From: Xanthomonas bromi
GTDB taxonomy: Bacteria > Pseudomonadota > Gammaproteobacteria > Xanthomonadales > Xanthomonadaceae
Assembly: GCF_900092025.1 (NCBI RefSeq)
Contig: NZ_FLTX01000011.1
Coordinates: 92,756-156,755, forward strand
Direction of reading: 5' to 3'
DNA: 64,000 nt
Shown: positions 49,524 through 60,528 of the stretch, piece by piece
Layout of the letters: each line of letters begins with the position of its first letter
Numbering within the stretch: the stretch's first letter is position 1
Program-made: the position numbers and the translations under genes
Notes under the pieces: generated by a model
Database searches by the model: none
The model's input: only the letters and a program-made list of their open reading frames with translations
What the model was told of the DNA's origin: nothing

Positions 49524-50428
49524 GCCAATCGCTCGACGGCAAATCGCGGCGTCGCGGCGAGTGCGGCCGGCGCCGCGGCCAGCACGTCGAACTCTTCGAA
49601 GCCTGCCGCCAGCGTCGCTTCCAGCGCGCTGTGCACGCCACTGAGCGCGTGGCCCACCGCCTGCTCGAACGGCACATCGCGCAACAGCAGGCCGATCAGT
49701 AATGCCATCAAGACATCCCCGGTACCGGCAACATCCACCGGAAGATGCGGGCTGGCCCAGCGATAGACCGCCGCATCGCTGACCGCCAGGGTCACCAGCT
49801 CACCCGCGGCCCCGGCCACGCTGTGTGCAAGTACCCACCGCGGCCCACGCGCCAGCAACGCGCGCGCGGCAACGATGGCATCGTCCTGCTGCAGACTCGG
49901 CAAGCCGGTCAGCCGCCCCAGCTCGAATGCATTGGGCGTGACCAGCCAGGCATGCGGCAGCAAACGCTCGGCAAACACGCGCTCCAGCCCCGGTTCCACA
50001 TACGGGCCGGTGTGCGTGTCGCCAATCACCGGATCCAGGCAATAGCGCAGCTGCGGCGCTTGCGGCAAGGTCTGCTCCAGCCAATCGGCGAAGGCTTCGC
50101 CATTGGCCAGGCTGCCGAAATAGCCGGACACCAGCATGCGCGCACGCTGCGGCAGCCCGCGCTCGGTGGCGCCCAGCAACAGATCGGCCAACCACTCGGC
50201 GGGCAGGATGCGCCCGCGCAGGGTCGCGTAGAACGGCGCATTGCTCAGCAGCGTGGTGGGCACTTCCGCCACACGCAAGCCCAGCGCGCGCAGCGGCGGC
50301 ACCGCAGCGCTGTTGCCCGCATGGCCATAGACCAACTGCGATTGCACCGAGATCACATCGATCGGCGAAGGACCATCCGGACGCTGGCGGCGACCGTGGA
50401 CGAGGTGGCTGTCGGTTGCATCGCTCAT
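49520..50428 (-). CDS. pdxY: Pyridoxal kinase
   Basis: 302-aa ribokinase-superfamily kinase for the vitamin B6 salvage pathway. ISVQSQLVYGHAGNSAAVPPLRALGL at the N-terminus binds pyridoxal; DPVIGDTHTGPYV and TPNAFELGRLTGL are typical; the ATP/anion-hole motif is VDVAGTGDVLMALLIG. ATG 50428 is chosen; the ORF upstream has no conserved sequence. It is translationally coupled to tyrA; the link may be PLP supply to the aminotransferase that completes tyrosine synthesis. Confidence 0.9.
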   Translation of the reverse strand: MSDATDSHLVHGRRQRPDGPSPIDVISVQSQLVYGHAGNSAAVPPLRALGLRVAEVPTTLLSNAPFYATLRGRILPAEWLADLLLGATERGLPQRARMLVSGYFGSLANGEAFADWLEQTLPQAPQLRYCLDPVIGDTHTGPYVEPGLERVFAERLLPHAWLVTPNAFELGRLTGLPSLQQDDAIVAARALLARGPRWVLAHSVAGAAGELVTLAVSDAAVYRWASPHLPVDVAGTGDVLMALLIGLLLRDVPFEQAVGHALSGVHSALEATLAAGFEEFDVLAAAPAALAATPRFAVERLA

Positions 50429-50833
50429 GAGGGCGGCCGGGCTGGAAGGAGATGGCAAGGATTATCCGCGCAAGGTGGCAAGAGTGCCGTGGATGCACGG
50501 TGCGATCGGCAGGTGGCGCGTTGGAAACAGCGCACTCGATCTCACCACATCGAGGCCAGCTGGCTACGCCAGCCCGCGCAGCGTTCGTCGTAAGACCGAC
50601 GTTGAGCAACGCAAGAACGCTCAACGCGCTCGAACGATGATGCAGGTGGATGGCGCCAGTTGCATGATCAGCGGTTGGCGTAGCCCACGCTGCGGCGACC
50701 ATGCGCCCGACCAGACGACGTAGTGGATGCGCCGAGCCGGCAAGCGCCATACGCGCATACCGGTTCTTTCCGCAGCGTCAACCCATCCCGGCTGCATGCG
50801 CTGCCCGGGCCGCGGGCAGCTTCCAACCAGCAC
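50429..50833. other. Intergenic region upstream of pdxY
   Basis: About 400 bp between the pdxY start and the dnaJ terminator. A short inverted repeat GTTGAGC (50601) / GCTCAAC (50619) is the only structure noted. No gene or convincing promoter seen. Confidence 0.4.
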
Positions 50834-50868
50834 AAAAAAACCCGACGCACAGCAAGCCGCACGCCGGG
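50834..50868 (-). terminator. Intrinsic terminator after dnaJ
   Basis: On the reverse strand CCCGGCGTGCGGC pairs with GCTGTGCGTCGGG (three G-U pairs, 2-nt loop) and is followed by seven T. It lies 25 bp past the dnaJ stop and ends the heat-shock cluster. Confidence 0.85.
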
Positions 50869-50893
50869 CCATTGTGACCTCACACCGCCTGCG

Positions 50894-52021
50894 TCAGGAC
50901 GTCATCCGGTCCCAAAACCCCTTGACACCATCGATGAACGTGGCCGACTTGGGCGAATGCTTGCGGGCATCCTCACCGGTGAACGTCGCTTCGAACTGGT
51001 TAAGCAGCTCGCGCTGATCGGCAGTCAGATTGACCGGCGTCTCCACTACCACGCGGCAATACAGATCGCCCTCGCTGCGGCTACGCACCGAACGCACGCC
51101 CTTGCCGCGCAGGCGGAACAGCTTGCCGGTCTGCGTCTCGGCCGGGATGCGGATTTCCGCTTCGCCGCCCAGGGTGGCAACACGCACGGTGTCGCCGAGT
51201 GCTGCCTGCGAAATGCGGATCGGCACTTCGCAATGCAGATCGTCGCCGTCGCGCTGAAAGATCGCGTGCTCGCGCACGCGCACTTCCACGTACAGATCGC
51301 CCGGCGGCGTGCCGGCCGGACCGGCCTCGCCCTCGCCTGCCAGACGAATCCGATCGCCGGTATCCACACCTGCAGGTACCTTGATCGACAGCACCTTGTT
51401 TTCTTCCACGCGACCGGCGCCGTGGCAGACCTTGCACGGATTCTGGATCAGCGTGCCGCGCCCATCGCAATGCGGGCAGCTCTGCTGCATGGCGAAGATG
51501 CCGCGCTGGATGCGCACCTGGCCGCGCCCATGACAGGTCCCACACACTTGCACCTTGCCGTCTTCCGAGCCGCTGCCATGGCAGGGCATGCATTCGATCA
51601 GGGTCGGGATCTCGATACGTCGCTCGATGCCGGCGACGGCCTCTTCCAGATCCAGTTCCAGAACGTAACCGACGTCGGCGCCACGTCGCGCAGCGCGCGG
51701 ACCGGCGGCGCCACCGCCGAAAATATTACCGAAGATATCCCCAAAGATATCGCCCATATCCGGGCCGCCCGGCCCGCCGCCACCGCCCATGCCGTGCTCG
51801 AACGCCGCATGGCCATGCGCGTCGTAGGCACGCCGCTTATTGCCGTCGGAGAGCACTTCGTAGGCTTCCTTGCACTCCTTGAACGCCGCTTCGGCAGCAG
51901 CATCGCCAGGATTGCGGTCGGGGTGGTGCTTCATGGCACAACGTCGATAAGCCTTCTTCAGCTCCTCGTCGCTGGCGCCGCGGGCAACGCCCAGCACTTC
52001 GTAGTAATCGCGTTTGCTCAT
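50894..52021 (-). CDS. dnaJ: Chaperone protein DnaJ
   Basis: 375-aa co-chaperone that stimulates DnaK ATPase. J domain (1-70) with the HPD motif in [10 protein letters not shown]; Gly/Phe-rich linker (~75-110, [22 protein letters not shown]); zinc-binding region with four CxxCxGxG repeats ([32 protein letters not shown]); C-terminal substrate domain. The start codon follows directly after an AATCCCG repeat and shows no Shine-Dalgarno. Confidence 0.96.
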   Translation of the reverse strand: MSKRDYYEVLGVARGASDEELKKAYRRCAMKHHPDRNPGDAAAEAAFKECKEAYEVLSDGNKRRAYDAHGHAAFEHGMGGGGGPGGPDMGDIFGDIFGNIFGGGAAGPRAARRGADVGYVLELDLEEAVAGIERRIEIPTLIECMPCHGSGSEDGKVQVCGTCHGRGQVRIQRGIFAMQQSCPHCDGRGTLIQNPCKVCHGAGRVEENKVLSIKVPAGVDTGDRIRLAGEGEAGPAGTPPGDLYVEVRVREHAIFQRDGDDLHCEVPIRISQAALGDTVRVATLGGEAEIRIPAETQTGKLFRLRGKGVRSVRSRSEGDLYCRVVVETPVNLTADQRELLNQFEATFTGEDARKHSPKSATFIDGVKGFWDRMTS

Positions 52022-52178
52022 AAGCCGGGATTCGGGATTCGTGATTTGAATTCGTTGAAACGCGAAGGCGGACAGCGTGTGCTGGTCCGCCCTGGCGACG
52101 CGACGCGTAGAGGATATCGGGGTGGGAACTCACCCGCACGGCGGCGTGCGAATCCCCACTCCCGACTCCCGAATCACG
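52022..52178. repeat. Inverted GGGATTCG/CGAATCCC element between dnaK and dnaJ
   Basis: GGGATTCGGGATTCGTGATT (from 52028) and CGAATCCCCACTCCCGACTCCCGAATCACGA (to 52178) flank ~110 bp of spacer. The element fills the whole gap: it touches the dnaJ ATG on one side and the dnaK stop on the other. Confidence 0.8.
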
Positions 52179-52180
52179 AC

Positions 52181-54106
<1,926 letters not shown>

Positions 54107-54247
54107 GGATATGCTCCTAATGAGTCTGTAGCTGTGTCCGGCGACGCCGGGTCTGGCTGAGATGTGGGGGTGGTGCGCAGGTGTTCAAGCCACCGGCGCA
54201 CATCTGTGTTTCATGCCTGCGCCTGGCAGTTCAGCCGGCGCTGCAGT

Positions 54248-54766
54248 TCAGTCGTGCTTGGCCACGACCACCAGGGCCGGGCGCAGCAGGCGATCGTTGA
54301 GCAGATAGCCCTTCTGGAATACCTGCACCACGTGGCCGGGCGCGATCCCCTCGGCCTCGCCCTGGCTGATGGCCTGGTGCTGGTCGGGGTTGAACGGCTG
54401 GCCGACCGGATCGAGCAGGGTCAGGCCGTTGTCGGCGGCAACCTTGAGCAATTGCTTATAGGTCATATCCAGACCATCGCGCAGCGGGCTAGGCTCGCTG
54501 CCGGCTGCCGTCAGCCCCGCATCCAGGCTGTCGAATACCGGCAGCAGTTCACCGAGCAACTTTTCGTTGGCGAACTTGCGCGCGTTTTCCACATCGCGGG
54601 CGATGCGCTTGCGCTGGTTTTCCAGATCGGCACGCTCGCGCAGGGCGTCGGCCTTGACCAGGGCGATCTCGCTGCGCAGCGATTCGATCTCGGCCTTGAG
54701 CGGATCGGTCTCGGGGGGGTTCTGGGACAGGTCTTCGGAGTCGAATTCGGGGTGGTCTTGGTTCAT
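54248..54766 (-). CDS. grpE: Nucleotide exchange factor GrpE
   Basis: 172 aa; releases ADP from DnaK. The acidic N-terminus ([21 protein letters not shown]) precedes a long dimeric coiled coil ([32 protein letters not shown]), then [21 protein letters not shown] and the beta-domain [15 protein letters not shown] and [28 protein letters not shown] 54766 matches the conserved start. Confidence 0.95.
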   Translation of the reverse strand: MNQDHPEFDSEDLSQNPPETDPLKAEIESLRSEIALVKADALRERADLENQRKRIARDVENARKFANEKLLGELLPVFDSLDAGLTAAGSEPSPLRDGLDMTYKQLLKVAADNGLTLLDPVGQPFNPDQHQAISQGEAEGIAPGHVVQVFQKGYLLNDRLLRPALVVVAKHD

Positions 54767-54865
54767 GTGCAGTTCCCGGGCAAGCGGAACGCCCGCCCCA
54801 ACGTCACCCCGTATATGGGCGCTCGCGCGCGTTTCAAGCAAACGCATCGCGCCGATCGATGCCGT

Positions 54866-55918
54866 TTATCGCGTGCCGGGCGACTCCATCGCCGCACCGA
54901 GGACGTCGGCGGCGGTCTGCACCAGCGGAATCAGGCGGTCGTAGGCCATGCGTTTGGGCCCGATCACCCCCAGCACGCCCAGCACCTGGCCATTGGCGGC
55001 GTAAGGCGCAGTGACCAGCGAGACGTCTTCCAGCGACACCATGCCGGTCTCTTCGCCGATGAAGATGCGCACGCCCGGCGCCTGGATGGTGCGTTCGAGC
55101 AATTGCAGGATCTCGCGCTTGCTGGCAAAGGCCTCGAACAGCTCGCGCAGCCGGTCCAGGTCCGACAGATCCTGCACCCCCATCAGCCGGGTCTGCCCGG
55201 CCATCACCATGTCCTCGGCATCGGCCGGCACCAGCGCCTCGCTGGCCAGGTCCACGCTGTGCGCCAGCAGTTGCTCCATTTCGTTCTTGGCCATGCGCAG
55301 TTCGCGCAGCAGGCTGGCGCGGATATCCGACAGCGCGCGCCCGGCGAACTGCGCATTGAGATAATTGGCCACCCGTTCCAGCTCGGCCGGCTCGTAGGCG
55401 CGACGCGGCTCGATCACCCGGTTCTGCACCTCGTTGTCGGCAAACACCAGGATCGCCAGCACGCGGCGTGCGTCCAGCGCCACGAAATCGATATGCCGGA
55501 ACGCAAACTGCTCGCGGCGCGGCGCGCTGACCACCCCGACGAAGTGGCTCATCGCCGACAGCATCTGCGAGGCGCTGCCCAGCAGCGACTGGGTGCCATT
55601 GCCGCTGGCCAGCTCCGCGCGCAGCCGGCGCACTTCCTCCTCGCCAGGTGGCTGCATCTGCACCAGGCTGTCCACGAACACCCGGTAGCCATGCGCCGTG
55701 GGCACCCGCCCGGCCGAGGTGTGCGGGGAGCTGAGCAGCCCCACGTCCTCCAGATCGGCCAGGATGTTGCGGATGGTGGCCGGACTGACATCCAGCCCCG
55801 CGTGCTGGGCCAGCGTCTTGGAGCCAACCGGCTCGCCGTCGCGGATGTAGCGCGCGATCAGCGTGCGCAGCAGCTGACGGGCGCGGGGGTCGAGCATTGG
55901 GGACTGGGACGCGCGCAT
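54866..55918 (-). CDS. hrcA: Heat-inducible transcription repressor HrcA
   Basis: 350-aa repressor, first gene of the hrcA-grpE-dnaK-dnaJ cluster. Winged helix: LLRTLIARYIRDGEPVGSKTLAQHAGLDVSPATIRNILADLEDVGLLSSPHTSAGRVPT. The rest matches the HrcA dimerisation region, ending with GVIGPKRMAYDRLIPLV. HrcA normally binds CIRCE (TTAGCACTC-N9-GAGTGCTAA); I found no such site in this window, so its target is probably groESL elsewhere. Start could also be the ATG eight codons later. Divergent from recN. Confidence 0.93.
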   Translation of the reverse strand: MRASQSPMLDPRARQLLRTLIARYIRDGEPVGSKTLAQHAGLDVSPATIRNILADLEDVGLLSSPHTSAGRVPTAHGYRVFVDSLVQMQPPGEEEVRRLRAELASGNGTQSLLGSASQMLSAMSHFVGVVSAPRREQFAFRHIDFVALDARRVLAILVFADNEVQNRVIEPRRAYEPAELERVANYLNAQFAGRALSDIRASLLRELRMAKNEMEQLLAHSVDLASEALVPADAEDMVMAGQTRLMGVQDLSDLDRLRELFEAFASKREILQLLERTIQAPGVRIFIGEETGMVSLEDVSLVTAPYAANGQVLGVLGVIGPKRMAYDRLIPLVQTAADVLGAAMESPGTR

Positions 55919-56034
55919 GGGATCATCCGGTGAGACAGCGCATAGATAATGTCTGGCCCCGGGGATGGCAAGCGTCCGATTCCCCGTCTTCCCTTCCCAC
56001 CCTAAGCTTCCCCAAAGCGTTCACACTCGACCCC

Positions 56035-57699
56035 ATGCTCAGACACCTCTCGATCAAGGATTTCGCCGTCGTCCGCGCCACCGAACTGGAATTCGGGCCG
56101 GGCATGACCGTGGTCTCGGGCGAAACTGGCGCCGGCAAGTCGCTGATGGTGGACGCGCTGGGCTTTCTGTCCGGCCTGCGCGCCGACAGCGGGGTGGTCC
56201 GCCATGGCGCCGACCGCGCCGAACTGTCGGCCGAATTCCAGCTGCCGGCCGAGCACCCGGGCCTGAGCTGGCTGGCCGACAATGAGTTCGATGACGAGGC
56301 CCAATGCCAGCTGCGCCGGATCATCCGTGCCGACGGCGGCTCGCGCGCCTGGATCAACGGCCGCCCGGTCACCTCCTCGCAGTTGGCCGAACTGGCCTCG
56401 AAACTGGTGGAAATCCACGGCCAGCACGAACACCAGGCGCTGATGGCCCGCAACAGCCAGCTCGCCCTGCTCGACGCCTACGCCCGCAACAGCGCCCAGC
56501 GCGAGCAGGTGCGCCAGGCCAGCCAGCGCTGGCAGGCGCTGCTGGACGAGCGCGATGCGCTGTCGGCACAGGGCGATGTCTCCGACCGGATCGGCTTTCT
56601 GGAGCATCAGCTGGCCGAACTGGAACGCGAGGACCTGGACCCGGCCGCGATCGCCGCGCTGGACGTCAATCATCGCCGCCAGGCGCATGCCACCGCATTG
56701 ATCGGCGCCTGCGACAGCGTGGCCCAGCAGCTCAACGGTGATGACGGTGCCTCGGCACTGGGCTTGTTGCAGGACAGCCGCCACGATCTGGCCCGCGTGG
56801 CCGAGCACGAACCGCGGCTGGGCGAAGTGGACGCCCTGCTGGACAGCGCCGTCATCCAGATCGAAGAGGCGCTGGCCCTGCTCGACCGCGTGCGCGACGA
56901 TCTGGAGGCCGACCCGGCCCAGTTCGAGGCCATGGAACGCCGCCTGGGCCGCCTGCACGACCTGGCGCGCAAGCACCGTGTCACCCCGGACGAACTGGCC
57001 GCGCATCGCGATCACCTGAGTGCCGAGGTCGAGAGCCTGCGCGGTGCCGACGAGCGTCTGCAGCAGCTCGACAAGCACATCGACACCGCCACCGCCGCCT
57101 GGCGCAGCGCGGCCGGGGTGCTCAGCGACAGCCGCACCACCGCGGCCGCGGCGTTGTCGGCCGCCACCACCACGCTGATCGGCGAGCTGGGCATGGGCGG
57201 CGGGCAGTTCCTGATCCAGCTGCAGCCGCACGACAGTGCGCGGCCGGACCCCAACGGCGCCGAGCGGGTGGAATTCCTGGTCGCCGCCAATGCCGGCCAG
57301 CCGCCACGCGCCTTGCGCAAGGTGGCCTCCGGCGGTGAGCTGTCGCGGATTTCGCTGGCGATCGAAGTAGCCGCACTTGGGCTGGACAGCGTACCGACCA
57401 TGGTGTTCGACGAAGTGGATTCGGGCATCGGCGGCGCGGTGGCGGACATCGTCGGGCAGAAGCTGCGGGCCTTGGGCGAAGAACGGCAGGTGCTGTGCGT
57501 CACCCACTTGCCGCAGGTGGCTGCCAAGGGCCACGCGCACTACCGGGTCAGCAAGGCGCCGGTGGACGGCATGACCCAGAGCGCGGTCGAGCTGCTCGGC
57601 CCACAGGCCCGCCAGGAAGAACTGGCCCGCATGCTGGGTGGCGTGGAAGTCAGCAAGGAAGCGCGCGCGGCAGCCCGCAAGCTGCTGCAGAGCGCCTGA
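56035..57699 (+). CDS. recN: DNA repair protein RecN
   Basis: 554-aa SMC-like ATPase for double-strand-break repair. Walker A SGETGAGKSLMVDALG at ~29-44; a coiled-coil middle (~150-380); C-terminal signature GGELSRISLAIEVAAL and Walker B MVFDEVDSGIGG, followed by VLCVTHLPQVAA. ATG 56035 starts at MLRHLSIKDFAVV, the family N-terminus. I did not see a clear LexA box in the 116-bp hrcA-recN gap. Confidence 0.96.
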   Translation: MLRHLSIKDFAVVRATELEFGPGMTVVSGETGAGKSLMVDALGFLSGLRADSGVVRHGADRAELSAEFQLPAEHPGLSWLADNEFDDEAQCQLRRIIRADGGSRAWINGRPVTSSQLAELASKLVEIHGQHEHQALMARNSQLALLDAYARNSAQREQVRQASQRWQALLDERDALSAQGDVSDRIGFLEHQLAELEREDLDPAAIAALDVNHRRQAHATALIGACDSVAQQLNGDDGASALGLLQDSRHDLARVAEHEPRLGEVDALLDSAVIQIEEALALLDRVRDDLEADPAQFEAMERRLGRLHDLARKHRVTPDELAAHRDHLSAEVESLRGADERLQQLDKHIDTATAAWRSAAGVLSDSRTTAAAALSAATTTLIGELGMGGGQFLIQLQPHDSARPDPNGAERVEFLVAANAGQPPRALRKVASGGELSRISLAIEVAALGLDSVPTMVFDEVDSGIGGAVADIVGQKLRALGEERQVLCVTHLPQVAAKGHAHYRVSKAPVDGMTQSAVELLGPQARQEELARMLGGVEVSKEARAAARKLLQSA

Positions 57700-57850
57700 T
57701 AGGGCCGGCAGCGCGCCATCGACGCGCCTCCCTGCCTCGTCAGCGAGGATGCCTTCTCCGCTGACAAGCTCCCTTACCCCGCCCGCGGGGAAGGTGCCCG
57801 AAGCTTGGATGATGAACGGGTAACGCAGCGATTGCCCCAACGCGCGCCAG

Positions 57851-57884
57851 AATGCACAAGGCGGCCGAAGCCGCCTTGTGCATT
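57851..57884. terminator. Bidirectional terminator between recN and fur
   Basis: A perfect 15-bp stem AATGCACAAGGCGGC / GCCGCCTTGTGCATT with CGAA tetraloop, centred between the convergent recN and fur stops. The T-tracts are short on both sides, but the stem is very stable. Confidence 0.8.
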
Positions 57885-57905
57885 CATACTTTCAATACGG
57901 CTGGC

Positions 57906-58316
57906 TCAGCGCGGGCGCTTCTTGCGCACGTAGAGCACCAGCGAATGCTCTTCCAGCTCGTAGCCGTGCTTGGCGGCGATCTGACGCTGCAGCGCCTCGA
58001 TTTCCTCGCTCTCGAACTCGATCACATGACCGGTATCCACATCGACCATATGGTCGTGATGACCGCCGCGATCGAGCTCGTACACAGCTTGCCCGCCTTC
58101 GAAATTGTGCTTAAGTACCAGGCCGGCGGCCTCGAACTGGGTCAGCACCCGATACACCGTGGCCAGCCCGATCTCGTCGCCATGGTCGAGCAGCTGGCGG
58201 TAAATGTCTTCTGCGCTCAGGTGGTGGTGATTGCTCTTTTGCTCGAGCAATTCCAGGATCCGCATGCGCGGATGGGTCACCTTGAGCCCGACTTTGCGCA
58301 GGTCGTGGGTTTCCAT
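57906..58316 (-). CDS. fur: Ferric uptake regulator
   Basis: 136-aa iron-responsive repressor. Winged helix (LRKVGLKVTHPRMRILELLE ... LSAEDIYRQLLDHGDEIGLATVYRVLTQFEAAGLV). Metal sites include HHDHMVDVDTG. The CxxC structural zinc motif of E. coli Fur is replaced here, as in the Pseudomonas aeruginosa type. C-terminus YVRKKRPR. ATG 58316 is preceded by GGAGA. Divergent from bamE, the arrangement known for xanthomonad fur-omlA. Confidence 0.96.
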   Translation of the reverse strand: METHDLRKVGLKVTHPRMRILELLEQKSNHHHLSAEDIYRQLLDHGDEIGLATVYRVLTQFEAAGLVLKHNFEGGQAVYELDRGGHHDHMVDVDTGHVIEFESEEIEALQRQIAAKHGYELEEHSLVLYVRKKRPR

Positions 58317-58420
58317 ACGTTCTCCGTTCATTGGCGATTTAGCGCCAGCTGCCATCAAACGGGTCGCGGCGACCGGCGGAAGTGTATCATCGGCGTGATT
58401 TCCTCAGCACTTAATCCCCG

Positions 58421-58816
58421 ATGCGTAATCTCCTGCTGGTCGCCGCCGTTGCTCTTTCCACCGCTGGCTGCGGCATCATCTACAAGCAGCCGATCTACCA
58501 GGGCAATCTGATCAAACAGAACGCCGTGGAGCAACTGCAGGTAGGCCAGAGCAAGCAGCAGGTCAGCGCGTTGCTGGGCACCCCGTCGATTCCTGACCCG
58601 TTCCATGCGCAGCGTTGGGACTACACCTCCACGCAGCGCGTGGACCGTCTGGCCCGCACCGAGGTCAAGAATTTCACCGTGTTCTTCGAAAACGAACAGG
58701 TCGTACGCTGGGAAGGCGACTATTTCCCGTCGCAGGACGAGCAACTGGCAAAATCCGCGCCCAAGCAGTTCGGCCGCAACCTGGCACGCGACAAGAAGAA
58801 GCAGCGCGGCCGTTGA
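58421..58816 (+). CDS. bamE: Outer-membrane assembly lipoprotein BamE (SmpA/OmlA)
   Basis: 131-aa lipoprotein, lipobox LSTAG-Cys. The SmpA/OmlA domain has IYKQPIYQGNLIKQNAVEQLQVGQSKQQVSALLGTPSIPDPFHAQRWDY. It is a subunit of the BAM complex that inserts beta-barrel proteins. A basic C-terminal tail (ARDKKKQRGR) extends beyond the E. coli length. It is divergent from fur with 104 bp between, and ends at a strong terminator. Confidence 0.93.
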   Translation: MRNLLLVAAVALSTAGCGIIYKQPIYQGNLIKQNAVEQLQVGQSKQQVSALLGTPSIPDPFHAQRWDYTSTQRVDRLARTEVKNFTVFFENEQVVRWEGDYFPSQDEQLAKSAPKQFGRNLARDKKKQRGR

Positions 58817-58855
58817 TGCAGTTGCTCGGCAGTCTGCGTGTCCGCATGACCAAAG

Positions 58856-58894
58856 AACGCATCCCATCGAACGGATGCGTTTTTTCGTTTTTCG
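58856..58894 (+). terminator. Intrinsic terminator after bamE
   Basis: 9-bp stem AACGCATCC / GGATGCGTT with 8-nt loop, followed by TTTTTCGTTTTTCG. Confidence 0.9.
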
Positions 58895-59082
58895 TTTTTG
58901 CCTGGTGCTCAAAGCGCGCTTCGATGAAGCTCTGCAGCGCTGATCTCAAGACCGATCCATCGCCGCTTCTGTCACCTATCTCGCGTCGCTGCGCTTGGTC
59001 GAACTCGACGAACCCGCCTGATCTTTTCACGAAGAGTTCGCTTTGCAGCAACGCCCACGTGCGTCGCAGGGCCGGCAAACCG

Positions 59083-59358
59083 CTAGGTGTTGGGACCAGC
59101 TTTTTTACTTGGTCCGGCACGGCGACGCCGCGCTTCCTTCGGATCGAGCAACAGCGGCCTGAGCAATTCGACCCGGTCGCCGTCGCGCAACACCTGCTCC
59201 GGGCGGGCGATCAGCCCATGCACCGCCTGCGCCGCAGGCGTTTGCTCCAGCGCTAAACCCGAGCGGGCGATTGCTTCTGCCACCGTTGCGCCATTGGGCA
59301 ACTCCAGCTGCACCGAGCTGTAGCGATCCGGCCAAGCCAGCACGACCTCGATGCGCAT
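59083..59358 (-). CDS. rnfH: RnfH family protein (UPF0125)
   Basis: 91-aa ubiquitin-like beta-grasp protein. IEVVLAWPDRYSSVQLELPNGATVAEAIARSG is the family start and DGDRVELLRPLLLDPKEARRRRA its end. Usually next to ratA, as here (13-bp gap). Function is unproven. ATG 59358 is chosen by homology. Confidence 0.88.
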   Translation of the reverse strand: MRIEVVLAWPDRYSSVQLELPNGATVAEAIARSGLALEQTPAAQAVHGLIARPEQVLRDGDRVELLRPLLLDPKEARRRRAGPSKKAGPNT

Positions 59359-59371
59359 GCCGCCGTACTGC

Positions 59372-59803
59372 CTAGACGTCGCCGCGGTCGGCGACACGCA
59401 CGAAATCGTTGACCATGCGGTCGGCCAAGCCCTGAAACCCCAGCGCCAGCGCCGGGCCCAACAGCCGCGAGCTGGTCTCCACTTCCAGGGTCAGACTCAC
59501 CTTGCAGGCGTTCTCGCCCAGCGCCTGGAACTCCCACAGGCCCTCCAGGCGCTTGAACGGGCCATCGCGCAGATGCATGACGATGCGCTGGGGGCGCTCG
59601 AGGATGTTTTCGGTGGTGAACCAGGTGCGGAACGACCCCAGCCCCAGATCCAGGCGCGCCACGATATGCGCTTGGTCCTGCTCGAGCACATGGGCAGCGT
59701 CGCACCAGCCAAAGCGGCGCGGATAAGCGGCGACATCATTGACCAGATCGAACATGCGGGTGGCGCTGTGTTCGACCAGGGCGCTGCGACGGATGGTAGG
59801 CAT
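59372..59803 (-). CDS. ratA: RatA/COQ10-family START-domain protein
   Basis: 143 aa. IRRSALVEHSATRMFDLVNDVAAYPRRFGWCDAAHVLE is the family N-terminus; WFTTENILERPQRIVMHLRDGPFKRLEGLWEF and the C-terminal helix LADRMVNDFVRVAD complete the START fold. E. coli RatA was reported to block 70S assembly, and the eukaryotic homologue COQ10 binds ubiquinone. The ratA-rnfH / smpB divergent arrangement is the common gammaproteobacterial order. Confidence 0.9.
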   Translation of the reverse strand: MPTIRRSALVEHSATRMFDLVNDVAAYPRRFGWCDAAHVLEQDQAHIVARLDLGLGSFRTWFTTENILERPQRIVMHLRDGPFKRLEGLWEFQALGENACKVSLTLEVETSSRLLGPALALGFQGLADRMVNDFVRVADRGDV

Positions 59804-59863
59804 TCGCTAACTTGTGAAAGACGGAAGATCGTTTGACGACACCGAATCGGCGACAATGGACGG

Positions 59864-60367
59864 ATGAGCAAGAAACCGACCAAGGATAAAGCAAACGGCG
59901 CGAAGGCCACGAAAACCATCGCGTTGAACAAGCGTGCGCGCTACGAGTACCACCTGGAAGAACGCTACGAAGCCGGGCTGGCGCTGCAGGGCTGGGAGAT
60001 CAAGGCGATCCGCGCCGGCCGCGCCAACATCGTCGACGGGTACGCCTATGTGCGCTCTGGCGAGATCTACCTGATCGGCGCGCAAATCACTCCACTGATT
60101 CAGGCCTCCACCCACACCGTGCCGGTGGAACGTCGCGACCGCAAACTGCTGCTGCACCGGGCCGAGATCGACAAGGTGCTCACCCGCGTTGAGCGCGAGG
60201 GCTACACGCTGGTGCCCACCGCGCTGTATTGGAGCAGCAACAAGGTCAAGCTGGAAATCGCACTCGCCAAGGGCAAGCAGAATCACGACAAGCGCGACGC
60301 CGCCAAGGACCGCGACTGGCAGCGCGACAAGCAGCGCGTGATGCGGCGGCATAATCGGGATGCGTAA
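59864..60367 (+). CDS. smpB: SsrA-binding protein SmpB
   Basis: 167-aa partner of tmRNA in trans-translation. Core motifs: NKRARYEYHLEERYEAGLALQGWEIKAIRAGRANI, DGYAYVRSGEIYL, RKLLLHRAEIDKV and YWSSNKVKLEIALAKGKQNHDKRD, with the basic C-terminal tail that enters the mRNA channel. Its RNA partner ssrA is 2.7 kb downstream. Confidence 0.96.
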   Translation: MSKKPTKDKANGAKATKTIALNKRARYEYHLEERYEAGLALQGWEIKAIRAGRANIVDGYAYVRSGEIYLIGAQITPLIQASTHTVPVERRDRKLLLHRAEIDKVLTRVEREGYTLVPTALYWSSNKVKLEIALAKGKQNHDKRDAAKDRDWQRDKQRVMRRHNRDA

Positions 60368-60371
60368 GGGG

Positions 60372-60528
60372 CCGGGATTGGTGATTCGCAATTAGGGATT
60401 CGTTACAGCAGTCGTGTGGAGGTCTTCAGACTGCTGGCTTGCGACGAACACACGCAGCAACGCAAGGCTAGCCCGCGGCTCTTGCAAATCTCCAATTCCT
60501 AATCCCGACTCCCGGCTTTCGAATCACG
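60372..60528. repeat. Inverted GGGATT/AATCCC element between smpB and the subtilase gene
   Basis: GGGATTGGTGATTCGCAATTAGGGATTCG (from 60372) pairs in inverted sense with AATTCCTAATCCCGACTCCCGG ... GAATCACG (60492-60528). The right end overlaps the stop codon of the subtilase gene; the left end starts a few bases after the smpB stop. Confidence 0.8.
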
